Assembly: GCF_024171895.1 (NCBI RefSeq)
Contig: NZ_JAMTCQ010000011.1
Coordinates: 62,001 to 126,000, forward strand
Length of the DNA stretch: 64,000 nt
Direction: 5' to 3'
Origin: Prauserella halophila
GTDB lineage: Bacteria; Actinomycetota; Actinomycetes; Mycobacteriales; Pseudonocardiaceae
Both the position numbers and the translations under genes were made by a program. Positions within the stretch are counted from its first letter, which is position 1. Each line of letters opens with the position of its first letter. This document shows, one piece after another, positions 7,174 to 16,149 of this stretch. The notes beneath the pieces are model-generated. The model was not told the origin of the DNA, did no database searches, and worked only from the letters and a program-made list of their open reading frames with translations.

Positions 7174-8070
7174 TCAGTGTGATTCGGATCCGACTTCCGT
7201 CGTGGCGAGCAACTCGCGGTAGAGGGCGATCAGCCGTTCGCGTAACGGCGCGGCGCGCCGGGTGAACGCGGCCTGTTGCCGGGCGTACTCGGCACGGCCC
7301 GCAGCCGTCTCGATCCGCACCGGGGAATAGCCCAGGTCCGACAGGTCGTACGGGCTCGCGCGCATGTCCAGGACCCGGACGTCGGCCGCCAGCTCGAAGC
7401 AGTCTCCGAGCAGCTCCGACGGCACGAGCGGGCCGAGCTTGTAGGCCCATTTGTAGAGGTCCATGCCGACGTGCAGGCACCCGGGCTGGTCGAGGTCGCG
7501 CTGCGTCTCGCGGGTCGGCTGCAGCGTGTTCAGCGGCCGTGCCTGCTCGGTGAAGAACCGGAAGGCGTCGTAGTGGCCACAGCGGATGTCGAGGCTCTGG
7601 ACAACGTCGTCGGTGCCGCCGGAACCCAGTCGCAGCGGTAACTGAGCGTGTCGAACCTGGTCCGGCGGGTGGCGATACACCATGGCCCATTCGTGGAGGC
7701 CGAAGCAGTTCAGCCGGGGTGGGCGTGAGGCCGTCGCCTCGAGCAGGGAGAGCACGTACCGCGCCATGCGGGCACGCTTGGGCGGCAGCACCGGATCGGC
7801 GTGGACGCCGTCGGCGGTCTCCACGTACCCGGTGCGGTCGAGGAACCGTCGGATCCCTTCTCCGGTGAGCAGCACGCCCGGACCCGGCTGCCAGCGCTCG
7901 AGCTGCGAGGGCGGCAGCGAGTAGTAGGTGAACAGGAAGTCCAGCACCGGGTGCTTCTCACCGCGGGAGCGTCGTTCCTGACGGGGCTCTGTCCACGGCC
8001 GCATGCGCGTGGTGTGCGCCTCTTCCCGCGCCCGCCATTCCGGTTCGGTGAGCACCGTGTCAGGTGACAT
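7174..8070 (-). CDS. Conserved actinobacterial protein, often annotated as 3-methyladenine DNA glycosylase
   Basis: The 298-aa product belongs to a conserved actinobacterial family usually labelled 3-methyladenine DNA glycosylase by similarity transfer. I see no helix-hairpin-helix or other glycosylase motif, so that label should be treated with caution. Recognisable stretches are HPVLDFLFTYYSLPPSQLERW, RLNCFGLHEWAMVYR, PLRLGSGGTDDVVQ and GCLHVGMDLYKWAYKLGPLV, the last with conserved Cys, His and Trp residues that could bind metal or substrate. The ATG at 8070 lies inside the end of the upstream CBS-protein gene (11-nt overlap), so it is the last gene of a translationally coupled three-gene minus-strand operon. 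Confidence 0.8.
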   Translation of the reverse strand: MSPDTVLTEPEWRAREEAHTTRMRPWTEPRQERRSRGEKHPVLDFLFTYYSLPPSQLERWQPGPGVLLTGEGIRRFLDRTGYVETADGVHADPVLPPKRARMARYVLSLLEATASRPPRLNCFGLHEWAMVYRHPPDQVRHAQLPLRLGSGGTDDVVQSLDIRCGHYDAFRFFTEQARPLNTLQPTRETQRDLDQPGCLHVGMDLYKWAYKLGPLVPSELLGDCFELAADVRVLDMRASPYDLSDLGYSPVRIETAAGRAEYARQQAAFTRRAAPLRERLIALYRELLATTEVGSESH

Positions 8071-9106
8071 GTGTGCCGTCCCGCACCGTGCCGACGTACT
8101 CCTCGACGAGGTCCTCCAGCGCGGCCACGCCGATCACCGCGCCCGCGTCGTCGGTGGCGGTCGCCAGGTGACTGCCCTCCCGCCGCATCGCCGACAGCGC
8201 GGTGTCGAGCCGCGCGTGCACCGGCAGCTGGGTCAGCCGCCGGATCTTGCTCACCGGGACCCGCGCTCCCGGATCGTCGCCGAGGTGGTCGAGCACGTCC
8301 TTGACGTGCAGGTACCCGACGAGGTCGCCGCTGTCGGCACGCAGCGGGTAGCGGGAGAACCCGGTGGCCGACACCGCCGCCTCGACGTCGCCGAGCGTCG
8401 GATGATCCGGCACGGTCCGCAGCTCGGCCATCGGTACGACGATGTCGGCAACGGTCTTGTCGGCCGAGGACAGCGTCTGCGACAGCCGCCGGTGCTCGGC
8501 GTGCTCGATGAGCCCCTCCCTGCGTGACTCGCTGAGCAGTGCGGCCAGCTCGTCGGAGGTGTAGCCGGTGTCGATCTCGTCCTTCGGTTCGACACGCATC
8601 AGCCGCAGCACGCCGTTGGCGATCCCGTTGAGCAGCCAGAGGAACGGGTGCACCAGCCGGACCCACGCGACGTGCACGGGCACGAGCCACAACGCCATCC
8701 GCTCCGGCTCGGCGATCGCGATGTTCTTCGGCACCATCTCGCCGACCAGCACGTGCAGCAGGGTGATGGCCACGAGCGTGACGACGAAGGCGACGGCGTG
8801 CACGACGTACGCGGGCAGCGGGACGCCGAGTGCGTTGACGGCGGCCTCGAGCTGGTTCGCCACGGCCGGTTCGCCGAACTGGAGCAGCAGCAGCGAGCAC
8901 ACCGTGATGCCCAGCTGTGCGCCCGCGAGCATCAGCGAGACGTTCTGGCCCGCCTTGATGACGGTCCTCGCGCGGCCTTTGCCCGCTTCCAGCAGCGCTT
9001 CGAGCCGGTCCCGCCGGGAGGAGATGAGCGCGAACTCGGCGCCGACGAAGAATGCGTTCAACCCCAGCAGGACGGCGATGAGGGAGATGGCGACCCAGTC
9101 GTTCAC
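8060..9106 (-). CDS. CNNM/HlyC-family membrane protein with CBS domains (Rv1841c type)
   Basis: This 348-aa protein has an N-terminal DUF21/CNNM membrane domain (about residues 1-185, four hydrophobic segments including VAISLIAVLLGLNAFFVGAEF and the LVGEMVPKNIAIAEPER motif) and a C-terminal CBS pair (about 205-340, ending GVAALEDLVEEYVGTVRDG). Relatives are linked to magnesium or cobalt efflux and Mg homeostasis; older haemolysin names are misleading. It overlaps the upstream CBS paralogue by 4 nt and the downstream gene by 11 nt. It lacks the C-terminal CorC/HlyC transporter-associated domain that its neighbour has, so the two may form a heterodimer (inference). Confidence 0.88.
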   Translation of the reverse strand: MNDWVAISLIAVLLGLNAFFVGAEFALISSRRDRLEALLEAGKGRARTVIKAGQNVSLMLAGAQLGITVCSLLLLQFGEPAVANQLEAAVNALGVPLPAYVVHAVAFVVTLVAITLLHVLVGEMVPKNIAIAEPERMALWLVPVHVAWVRLVHPFLWLLNGIANGVLRLMRVEPKDEIDTGYTSDELAALLSESRREGLIEHAEHRRLSQTLSSADKTVADIVVPMAELRTVPDHPTLGDVEAAVSATGFSRYPLRADSGDLVGYLHVKDVLDHLGDDPGARVPVSKIRRLTQLPVHARLDTALSAMRREGSHLATATDDAGAVIGVAALEDLVEEYVGTVRDGTHVT

Positions 9107-10419
9107 GCGGGCACCTCCCGTCGCTCGACGCGGACCTCGGCGATGCGGTGCCGGTCCATCTCGGTGACGGTGAGCCGCCAGCCGTCGATGTCGACCGAGT
9201 CGTCGGCGGCGGGGATGCGGCCCAACCGCTCGAGGATCAGGCCGGCGATCGTCTCGTAGTCGCCGTCGGGCATGGCGAAGCCGGTGATGTCGGCGACCTC
9301 GTCACCGCGCAGCTGCCCGGACACGGCCCAGCTGTCGACGCCGATCTGTTGCGAGGCGGGCTCCTCGCGGTCGTCGTGTTCGTCCCGGACGTCGCCGATG
9401 ATCTCCTCGACGACGTCTTCGAGGGTGACGAGCCCGGCGCTGCCGCCGTACTCGTCGACCACGATCGCCAGCTGGAAGCGCGAGGCACGGAGGCGCTCGA
9501 GCAGCGTGTCGCCCGGCAGCGATTCGGGCACGGTCGGGACGGGGCGCATCACCGAGCCGATCGGCACGGTGGTGCGCTCGTCGGCGCGGACCGTGAATGC
9601 CTGTTTGATGTGCACGGCGCCCTGGACGTCGTCGAGATCCTCGCGGTAGACGGGGAACCGGGACAGCCCGGTGCGCCGCGACACCTCGACGAGGTCGGCG
9701 ACGGTCTCGTCGAGGTGCAGTGACTCGACACGCACGCGCGGGGTCATCAGCTCGGCGGCAGTGCGCTCGCCGAACCGCAGCGAGCGGTCGAGCAGGTGGG
9801 CGGTGGCGACGTCGAGGGTGCCGCTCGCGGCGCTCGTGCGCACGATCGAGCCCAGCTCCTGGGGCGACCGTGCGGAGCGCAGTTCCTCCTGCGGTTCGAT
9901 GCCGAGTTTGCGGACGACGACGTTGGCGCTGTTGTTCATGAGCGCGATCAGCCAGCGGAACAGCGCCGAGAACCGGGAGTGGTAGCCGGCGACGGCTCGC
10001 GCCGTGTTGAGCGGCAGCGAGACGGCGAGGTTCTTCGGCACCATCTCGCCGATGACCATCGACAGCGCGGTGGCGAGCAGCATCGACAGCACCAGCGACG
10101 TGCCCCGAGCGGCGCCCTCGGACAGGCCGACGCCCGTCAGCACGGGGCGGATCACCTGGCCCAGCAGCGGTTCGGCGACGTACCCCGTCAGCAGGGTCGT
10201 GAGTGTGATCGCGACCTGGGCGCCGGACAACTGGAACGAGAGGGTCCGGTGCGCCTTGAGCACGGTCTTCGACCGGCGGTCGCCGACCTGGCGGACGTTG
10301 GCCTCGATGGTGCTGCGTTCGAGTGTGGTGAGGGAGAACTCGGCCGCCACCGCGAGGCCCGTGCCGACGGTCAGCAGGACGACGACCAGCAGGCCGCCGA
10401 TGATGAGCAGGACGTCCAT
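9103..10419 (-). CDS. CNNM/HlyC-family membrane protein with CBS and CorC_HlyC domains (Rv1842c type)
   Basis: This 438-aa protein contains the DUF21/CNNM membrane domain (residues 1-200, opening with MDVLLIIGGLLVVVLLTVG and including VIGEMVPKNLAVSLP), two CBS motifs (about 215-340, AIVVDEYGGSAGLVTLEDVV) and a C-terminal CorC/HlyC domain (about 355-435, SGQLRGDEVADITGF to RHRIAEVRVERRE). The complete architecture points to divalent-cation transport or Mg homeostasis at the membrane. It is the first gene of the minus-strand trio and overlaps the next gene by 4 nt. The order of two CNNM paralogues matches Rv1842c-Rv1841c. Confidence 0.9.
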   Translation of the reverse strand: MDVLLIIGGLLVVVLLTVGTGLAVAAEFSLTTLERSTIEANVRQVGDRRSKTVLKAHRTLSFQLSGAQVAITLTTLLTGYVAEPLLGQVIRPVLTGVGLSEGAARGTSLVLSMLLATALSMVIGEMVPKNLAVSLPLNTARAVAGYHSRFSALFRWLIALMNNSANVVVRKLGIEPQEELRSARSPQELGSIVRTSAASGTLDVATAHLLDRSLRFGERTAAELMTPRVRVESLHLDETVADLVEVSRRTGLSRFPVYREDLDDVQGAVHIKQAFTVRADERTTVPIGSVMRPVPTVPESLPGDTLLERLRASRFQLAIVVDEYGGSAGLVTLEDVVEEIIGDVRDEHDDREEPASQQIGVDSWAVSGQLRGDEVADITGFAMPDGDYETIAGLILERLGRIPAADDSVDIDGWRLTVTEMDRHRIAEVRVERREVPA

Positions 10420-10658
10420 CAGCAGGCGCCGCCCGGGGCCGCAGGGGCGGGGCGGACAGGGGGAGACATCAACGAGCCGGGTCTGTCACCCGGCCGAATA
10501 CTGTCATCCGGTGACTGCGCATCGCGCACGAACGACGTCACTCCTCGGGCAGCACAGGCGAACAGGGGATACGAGCATCTTAACCAGGACAAACGGTGGC
10601 GACGGCGGCGGAGTTCCCGAACCGGGCAGGCCTGCGCCGTGCCGGCCGGCGAGCGGGC

Positions 10659-11237
10659 TCAGTCGCCCCGGTGGCGGCGGACGCTGTCCTCGACGACGTC
10701 CAGGACGGGCTCCAGGTCGTCGGCGGGCAGGCCCATCGCGAGGTGGGAGACCAGCCCCTCCAGGACGAGCTGGAGGTAGTCGGCCAGCACGTTCACCTCG
10801 ATGTCGTCGCGCAGGTTGCCGGACCGGCGCTGCCATTCGAGGCGCTTGCGGGTGGCGGTGGTCAGTTGCTGCGAGTGTTCGGCCCACCGGCTGCGGAACT
10901 CGGGGTCGGTACGCAGCCTGCGGGAGACCTCGAGCCGGGTGCCGAGCCAGTCGGCCGGGTGTTCGGAATCGCCGGCCAGCAGGTCACGCATCACCTGCAC
11001 GAGACCCTGCTGCGCGACGACGTCGGCCATACGGGCGGCGTCGTCCTCGGCGAGGGCGAGGAACAGCGACTCCTTGTCGCGGAAGTGATGGAAGATCGCG
11101 CCGCGTGACAGACCGGTCGCCTCTTCGAGCCTGCGGACGGTGGCACCCTCGTAGCCGAAGCGCCCGAAACACAGGCGTGCGCCGTCGAGGATCTGGCGTC
11201 GGCGTGCTTCGAGGTGGTCCTGGCTGACCCGTGGCAT
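10659..11237 (-). CDS. acnR: TetR-family repressor of aconitase, AcnR
   Basis: This 192-aa TetR-family protein has the HTH of corynebacterial AcnR almost unchanged: MPRVSQDHLEARRRQILDGA, then YEGATVRRLEEATGLSRGAI and FHHFRDKESLFLALAE. AcnR represses aconitase and is encoded next to acn in Corynebacterium and Mycobacterium (Rv1474c beside Rv1475c). Here it is 6.2 kb from acn, with the ergothioneine cluster between. An almost perfect AcnR operator lies 38 bp upstream of its ATG, so autoregulation is likely. The C-terminal ligand domain (about 60-192) is complete. Identity rests on the HTH and on the operator match. Confidence 0.88.
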   Translation of the reverse strand: MPRVSQDHLEARRRQILDGARLCFGRFGYEGATVRRLEEATGLSRGAIFHHFRDKESLFLALAEDDAARMADVVAQQGLVQVMRDLLAGDSEHPADWLGTRLEVSRRLRTDPEFRSRWAEHSQQLTTATRKRLEWQRRSGNLRDDIEVNVLADYLQLVLEGLVSHLAMGLPADDLEPVLDVVEDSVRRHRGD

Positions 11238-11274
11238 TCACCGATCTTGACACCGGGCACGCATGAGATGCAAA

Positions 11275-11290
11275 CCGTACGTACGTACTG
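11275..11290. promoter_or_regulatory. AcnR operator upstream of acnR
   Basis: CCGTACGTACGTACTG matches the published corynebacterial AcnR motif CAGNAC-NNNC-GTACTG at every specified position except one (C for A at position 2). On the minus strand it overlaps a TACGGT hexamer that could be the acnR -10. Negative autoregulation is the inference. Confidence 0.65.
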
Positions 11291-11416
11291 GGATTGGCGT
11301 GTCGCCCACTGCGTATCGGCGTTCGCGCCCCGTTCGGCCCCGCGCGGTGGCTGCGATTGTCGGTGGCCGCCGGTAGCGTCCGACAGCGACGGTCCCCGAG
11401 TGGATGCGGTGGTCGC

Positions 11417-12751
11417 ATGACGGCGATGCACGGTTCTGTCACTTCAACCCCGGACACCCCGACTCCGGAGCCCCCGAGTTCAGAGTCCCCGACCCTAGAG
11501 ACCCCGACCCCGGACGCTGCGGCCGTGGAGGTCGCCGCACGGGCGATCGCCGACCGCGCCGAAGGGGAGGCGTACGTCGCCTCGGTCTGCTTCAAGCACG
11601 GCCCGCCGCGGCTGACCGGTGCCGAACTCGAGTTCCTCGTCCACGACGCGGCCGATCCGAGCCTCCCGCTGGACCCCGATCGCTTGCGGCGCGCACTCGG
11701 CGCGCACGCTCCGGCCACGCTGGCGCCCGGCGGCCGCGCCGCACCGTTGCCTGCAGGATCGACCCTCACCCTCGAACCGGGCGGCCAGGTGGAGATCTCC
11801 ACGCGCCCGCAGGAGTCGGTGCCGGCGCTGGTGACCGACGCGGGCGTCGACCTGGCTCACGTCACCGACCTGCTCGCCGCCGACGGTCTGGTGCTCGCCG
11901 CGGAGGCGATCGACCCGGTGCGCCCGCCCGCACGGGTCCTCGACACCGAACGTTATGCGGCGATGCAGCGCCGGTTCGCCGCGATCGGCCCCGGTGGCGC
12001 GACGATGATGTGCAGCACCGCGGCCGTGCAGGTGTGCGTGGACGCCGGGGAACCCGCCGCGGTACCCGCCCGCTGGGCGGCCGTGCACGCACTCGGTCCC
12101 GTCCTGCTCGCACTGTTCGCCAATTCGCGTACCCACACCGGCCGCGACACCGGGCACGCGTCGGCACGCTGGCGCGCCGTGATGGACACCGAACCCGCCC
12201 GCACCGACCCGGCCGCGGGCAGTGGCGCCGTCGCCGATCCGCCCGCACGCTGGGCCTCCCACGTGCTCGACACGCCGCTCATGGTCCGCAGGCGCACGGC
12301 CGGACCCTGGGACGCACCCGCCCGGCTGACGTTCGCCGACTGGATCGCCCGCCGCGGCGCCGCCCGGCACTGGCCGCCGCCGACCTTCGGCGACCTCGAC
12401 TACCACCTGACCACACTGTTCACCCCGGTCCGCCCGCGCGGGCACCTCGAGGTGCGCTACCTCGACGCGCAGCCAGCAGGCCGCTGGGTCGATCCCGTCG
12501 CGCTGCTGGCCGCGCTGCTGCGCGGTCCGGCGGTGGTCGACCGCGTCCGCGAGGTCTGCGCACCCACCGAGGGCCGGTGGGCCGACGCCGCCCGGCTCGG
12601 GCTCGCCGATCCCGCCCTCGCCCGCGGCGCCCGCGGCGTCGCGGAGCTCGGCTGTGACGGTCTCGCCGATCTCGGCCTCACGTCCGCGCTGGCCGAGGAG
12701 ATCGCCACCGCCGTCGCCGCCCGGCTCGACGGCCGCCTGCACCCCGCATGA
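11417..12751 (+). CDS. egtA: Glutamate-cysteine ligase EgtA (ergothioneine pathway)
   Basis: EgtA makes gamma-glutamylcysteine from Glu, Cys and ATP, the sulfur donor for ergothioneine. The 444-aa product has the GCS2 features: TGAELEFLVHD near the N-terminal core, LTLEPGGQVEIS, ARVLDTERYAAMQRRFA, SRTHTGRDTGHASARW and the late HLEVRYLDAQPAGRW. It is the first gene of a complete egtA-B-C-D run and the only one separated from the next by more than a few bases (132 nt). The first 25 residues are a Thr/Pro/Glu low-complexity tail coded by imperfect CCCCGAC repeats, and the ATG at 11426 is an alternative start. The large minus-strand open frame across this region is a GC-driven shadow. Confidence 0.92.
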   Translation: MTAMHGSVTSTPDTPTPEPPSSESPTLETPTPDAAAVEVAARAIADRAEGEAYVASVCFKHGPPRLTGAELEFLVHDAADPSLPLDPDRLRRALGAHAPATLAPGGRAAPLPAGSTLTLEPGGQVEISTRPQESVPALVTDAGVDLAHVTDLLAADGLVLAAEAIDPVRPPARVLDTERYAAMQRRFAAIGPGGATMMCSTAAVQVCVDAGEPAAVPARWAAVHALGPVLLALFANSRTHTGRDTGHASARWRAVMDTEPARTDPAAGSGAVADPPARWASHVLDTPLMVRRRTAGPWDAPARLTFADWIARRGAARHWPPPTFGDLDYHLTTLFTPVRPRGHLEVRYLDAQPAGRWVDPVALLAALLRGPAVVDRVREVCAPTEGRWADAARLGLADPALARGARGVAELGCDGLADLGLTSALAEEIATAVAARLDGRLHPA

Positions 12752-12883
12752 CGCCGATACCCGCCGGGCCGCCGGTGTGCCGGCACCCCGGCGCGTCAAC
12801 CCGTTGCTCGTCCCCGCTGTCGTTCCAGCCCCCTGTCGTTCCAGCCCACTGTTGTCCAGCCCACTGTCGTTCGAGGAGGAAGT

Positions 12884-14302
12884 ATGGCCGCGTTCGATCG
12901 TTCCCCGGTCCCCGCTGCGCCGGAGGTGCCCGGTACACCCGACCCCGCAGGTGGCCCCGACCCCGCAGGCGCACCCGATCGGCGGCCGGGCGGCACCGCC
13001 GAGGACCTGCGTGCCCACGCGGCCGCGGCGCTGGACCGGGCGCGCCGACGCACCGCGGCACTGACCGACATCGACGACACCGAGCTCACCCGGCAGCATT
13101 CGACACTCATGTCCCCGCTGGTGTGGGATCTCGCGCACGTCGGCAGCCAGGAGGAGATCTGGCTCGTGCGGGACGTCGGCGGGCGTGAACCGTTGCGCCC
13201 CGATCTGGACGAGTTGTACGACGCGTTCCAGCATCCGCGTTCCGACCGGCCCGCACTGCCGCTGCTCGGTCCGGACGAGGCCCGCGCTTACGTCGGCCAG
13301 GTCCGGGACAAGGCGCTGGACGCGCTCGACCGCGTCCCGTTGGAGGGTGACCGGCTGACCACGTCGGCGTTCGCGTTCGGCATGATCGCCCAGCACGAAC
13401 AGCAGCACGACGAGACGATGCTCGCGACCCATCAGCTGCGCCGCGGCGATCCGCTGCTCGAGGCGCCGGCTCCGCCCGGCAGGCGCGCCGGATCGTTGCC
13501 GGAGGAGGTCGTCGTGCCCGCGGGGTCGTTCGTCATGGGCACGTCGGTGGAACCGTGGGCGCTCGACAACGAACGACCCGCCCACGAGGTGTTCGTCGAC
13601 GCCTTCGCGCTCGACACGGTCCCGGTGACGAGCGGGCGGTACGCCGCGTTCGTCGAGGCCGGCGGGTACACCGAGCCGCGGTGGTGGAGCGAGGAGGGCT
13701 GGGCGTACGTGACCCGCCACGGCATCACCGCGCCGCGGTTCTGGTACCGCGACGAGGGCCGCTGGCGGCGCAGGCGGTTCGGTGTGGACGAGGCGGTCCC
13801 GGCCGACGAACCGGTGCTGCACGTGTCGTTCCACGAGGCCGAGGCCTACGCCGCGTGGGCGGGCAAACGGCTGCCCACCGAGGCGGAATGGGAGAAGGCG
13901 GCCCGCCACGACCCGGCGTCCGGCCGTTCGCTGCGCTACCCGTGGGGCGACGGCGAACCCACGGCCGAGCGCGCCAACCTCGGTCAGCGGCACCTGCGGC
14001 CCGCGCCGGTCGGTGCCTACCCGGACGGCGCGTCGCCGGTGGGTGCGCATCAGCTGATCGGTGACGTCTGGGAGTGGACGGCCACGGAGTTCGCGGGATA
14101 CCCGGGCTTCACGGCGTTCCCGTACCGCGAGTACTCCGAGGTGTTCTTCGGCAGCGACCACAAGGTGCTCCGCGGCGGATCGTTCGGCACCGATCCGGTG
14201 GCGATCCGCGGTACGTTCCGCAACTGGGACTACCCGATCCGCAGGCAGATCTTCACGGGCTTCCGCTGTGCCCGCGACCTGCGCCGTGACGAGGTGGTGT
14301 GA
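12884..14302 (+). CDS. egtB: Ergothioneine sulfoxide synthase EgtB
   Basis: EgtB is the non-haem iron enzyme that joins gamma-glutamylcysteine to hercynine using oxygen. The 472-aa product begins with a disordered Pro/Ala-rich tail (about 1-40), then the DinB-like domain with the iron ligands: the His of WDLAHVGSQEE and the HEQQHDE motif (H-x3-H-x-E). The C-terminal half is the formylglycine-generating-enzyme-like fold with PAGSFVMGT, TEAEWEKAAR, YPWGD, GDVWEWTATEF and VLRGGSFGTD. The ATG has an excellent GAGGAGGA site, although the upstream gap holds short repeated CCAGCCCACTGT copies. The next gene begins 3 nt after the stop. Confidence 0.96.
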   Translation: MAAFDRSPVPAAPEVPGTPDPAGGPDPAGAPDRRPGGTAEDLRAHAAAALDRARRRTAALTDIDDTELTRQHSTLMSPLVWDLAHVGSQEEIWLVRDVGGREPLRPDLDELYDAFQHPRSDRPALPLLGPDEARAYVGQVRDKALDALDRVPLEGDRLTTSAFAFGMIAQHEQQHDETMLATHQLRRGDPLLEAPAPPGRRAGSLPEEVVVPAGSFVMGTSVEPWALDNERPAHEVFVDAFALDTVPVTSGRYAAFVEAGGYTEPRWWSEEGWAYVTRHGITAPRFWYRDEGRWRRRRFGVDEAVPADEPVLHVSFHEAEAYAAWAGKRLPTEAEWEKAARHDPASGRSLRYPWGDGEPTAERANLGQRHLRPAPVGAYPDGASPVGAHQLIGDVWEWTATEFAGYPGFTAFPYREYSEVFFGSDHKVLRGGSFGTDPVAIRGTFRNWDYPIRRQIFTGFRCARDLRRDEVV

Positions 14303-14305
14303 GCG

Positions 14306-15079
14306 GTGTGCCGGCATCTCGCGTATCTCGGCGCACCGGCCTCGCCCGCGGACCCGCTGGTGGGCGCGCCGCACGCGCTGCTCGTGCAGTCCTACGCCCC
14401 GGCGGACATGCGCGGCGGCGGCACCGTCAACGCCGACGGGTTCGGCCTCGCCTGGCTGGCCGACGACGCCGGCCCGCCGGTGCAGTACCGCCGTGCTCGT
14501 CCGATGTGGACCGACGACACGCTGCCGCGGTTGGCCGGCACGCTCCGGCCCGCGGCCTACGTCGGCGCGGTGCGCTCGGGTACGCCGGGCATGCCGGTCG
14601 AGGAGGGCGCCTGTGCGCCGCTGGTCGACGACCGGTGGATGTTCAGCCACAACGGGGTCGTGCGCGACTGGCCGTCCTCGGTGGCGGGGCTCGCGGAGAA
14701 GCTTCCCGTCGTCGAGCTGCTCGGCCTGGAATCGCGCACCGACTCGGCATTGCTGTGGGCACTGCTGCGGCATCGGCTGGCCGTGGGCGGCGATCCGGTG
14801 ACCGAGGTGGCGCGGCTGGTGTCCGATGTGGACCGATCGGCGCCGGGATCGCGGCTGAACCTCGTGCTCGCGGGCCGCGACCTGCTCGTCGCGACCGCGT
14901 GGACGCATTCGCTGTCGGTCCGCGCAGACCCCGGCGGCGTCGCCGTGGCCTCGGAACCCTACGACGACGATCCGGCGTGGCAGGCCGTTCCCGACGGCCA
15001 CCTCGTCATCGCCCGCCGGGCCGCCACCGGCGCGGTCACCAGCACGATCCTGCCCCTCGACGAACGGAGCTCGGAGTGA
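14306..15079 (+). CDS. egtC: Gamma-glutamyl-hercynylcysteine S-oxide hydrolase EgtC
   Basis: EgtC is a class-II glutamine amidotransferase-fold hydrolase that removes the glutamate from the EgtB product. The protein begins MCRHLAYLGAP, so Cys2 becomes the N-terminal nucleophile after methionine removal. NADGFGLAWL, AYVGAVRSGTPG and the FSHNGVVRDW motif mark the Ntn-hydrolase active site, and the 257-aa length is normal. The GTG at 14306 fixes Cys2 correctly. The stop overlaps the egtD start (GTGA), so the two are coupled. Signature residues and operon position agree. Confidence 0.95.
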   Translation: MCRHLAYLGAPASPADPLVGAPHALLVQSYAPADMRGGGTVNADGFGLAWLADDAGPPVQYRRARPMWTDDTLPRLAGTLRPAAYVGAVRSGTPGMPVEEGACAPLVDDRWMFSHNGVVRDWPSSVAGLAEKLPVVELLGLESRTDSALLWALLRHRLAVGGDPVTEVARLVSDVDRSAPGSRLNLVLAGRDLLVATAWTHSLSVRADPGGVAVASEPYDDDPAWQAVPDGHLVIARRAATGAVTSTILPLDERSSE

Positions 15080-16047
15080 ACAACGTGATCATCGAACGGC
15101 ACCGCAGCGGCGACGACCTGACCACGGCGCTGCGCCGCGACGTCCGGGAAGGACTGTCGGCGGCGCAGAAGTGGTTGCCCGCCACGTGGTTCTACGACGC
15201 GCGGGGCAGCGAGTTGTTCGAACAGATCACCGCGCTGCCCGAGTACTACCCCACGCGCGCCGAGCGGGAGGTGCTGCTGCGCGAGGCCCCCGCGATCGCC
15301 GCGGCCACCGGGGCGCGCACGCTCGTGGAACTCGGCGCCGGCTCGAGCGAGAAGACCCGTGCGCTGCTCGACGCGCTGCGGTCGGCCGACACGCTGACGA
15401 GCTTCGTGCCCCAGGACGTGTCGGCCTCGGCGCTGACCGAGGCGGCGGAGGCGATCGCCGCCGATTACCCGGACCTGGCCGTGCACGGCGTCGTCGGGGA
15501 CTTCACCGTGAATCTCGGCGAGCTGCCGGGCACGTCGCCGAGACTGGTGGCGTTCCTCGGCGGCACGATCGGCAATTTCCCGCCCGCCGAGCGCGCGGCG
15601 TTCCTGCGGTCGGTGCGTGCGGTGCTCAAGCCGGGGGAATGGCTGCTGCTCGGGACCGACCTGGTGAAGGACCCCGCCACGCTCGTGGCCGCCTACGACG
15701 ACGCGGGCGGCGTGACGGCCGAGTTCAACCGCAACGTGCTCACGGTGCTGAACAGTCGCCTGGACGCCGACGCCGACCCGGCGGATTTCGACCACGTGGC
15801 CGCGTGGGACGCCGAGCACGAGTGGATCGAGATGCGCCTGCGTGCCCGGCGCGATCTCGTGGTGCATGTCCCGGGCGCCGGGCTGGACGTCGAATTCCGC
15901 GCGGGCGAACATCTGCGGACCGAGGTCTCCGCCAAGTTCCGGCCCGACGGGGTGCGGACCGAACTCGCCGAGGCGGGATTCACCCGCGAACACTGGTGGA
16001 CCGACGAGGCGAACCGGTTCGGCGTCTCCCTCTCCCGCGCCGTGTGA
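15076..16047 (+). CDS. egtD: L-histidine N-alpha-methyltransferase EgtD
   Basis: EgtD trimethylates histidine to hercynine with three SAM molecules, the first committed ergothioneine step. The 323-aa length matches characterised EgtD proteins. The SAM-binding motif ELGAGSSEKTRALLDAL, the substrate region WFYDARGSELFEQITALPEYYPTR (read in two blocks), FLGGTIGNFPP and the late AEHEWIEMRLRAR are all present. The GTG at 15076 overlaps the egtC stop by 4 nt; the open frame continues upstream inside egtC but that part has no EgtD similarity. No egtE-like PLP lyase follows, so the last C-S cleavage must be encoded elsewhere or done by another enzyme. Confidence 0.96.
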   Translation: MNNVIIERHRSGDDLTTALRRDVREGLSAAQKWLPATWFYDARGSELFEQITALPEYYPTRAEREVLLREAPAIAAATGARTLVELGAGSSEKTRALLDALRSADTLTSFVPQDVSASALTEAAEAIAADYPDLAVHGVVGDFTVNLGELPGTSPRLVAFLGGTIGNFPPAERAAFLRSVRAVLKPGEWLLLGTDLVKDPATLVAAYDDAGGVTAEFNRNVLTVLNSRLDADADPADFDHVAAWDAEHEWIEMRLRARRDLVVHVPGAGLDVEFRAGEHLRTEVSAKFRPDGVRTELAEAGFTREHWWTDEANRFGVSLSRAV

Positions 16048-16061
16048 GGCCTGCGTCCGTT

Positions 16062-16103
16062 CGTGTGTCCTGCACTCGGCACCGCGTGTCCTGCACTCGG
16101 CAC
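16062..16103 (+). repeat. Two 21-bp tandem units with core CGTGTCCTGCA
   Basis: Two adjacent 21-bp units differ at a single position and lie 14 nt after the egtD stop. The same core and the same 21-bp period recur on the minus strand at 35968-36004. The shared period and 3'-intergenic position suggest a family of short intergenic repeats. Confidence 0.75.
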
Positions 16104-16149
16104 GGCCGTCGGGAAACCGGCGTGCGGCACGCCCGTCGGCAATGATCGA

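Noticed and set aside
11495-15001. A 1168-codon minus-strand open frame opposite egtA-egtB-egtC
   Set aside because: Arg/His/Gly/Pro-rich with no motifs, and antisense to three genes with clear catalytic signatures; a codon-position GC artefact.
14299-15075. Upstream extension of the egtD open frame through egtC
   Set aside because: The extension has no EgtD similarity and overlaps a gene with a clear Cys2 nucleophile; the GTGA junction fixes the egtD start.
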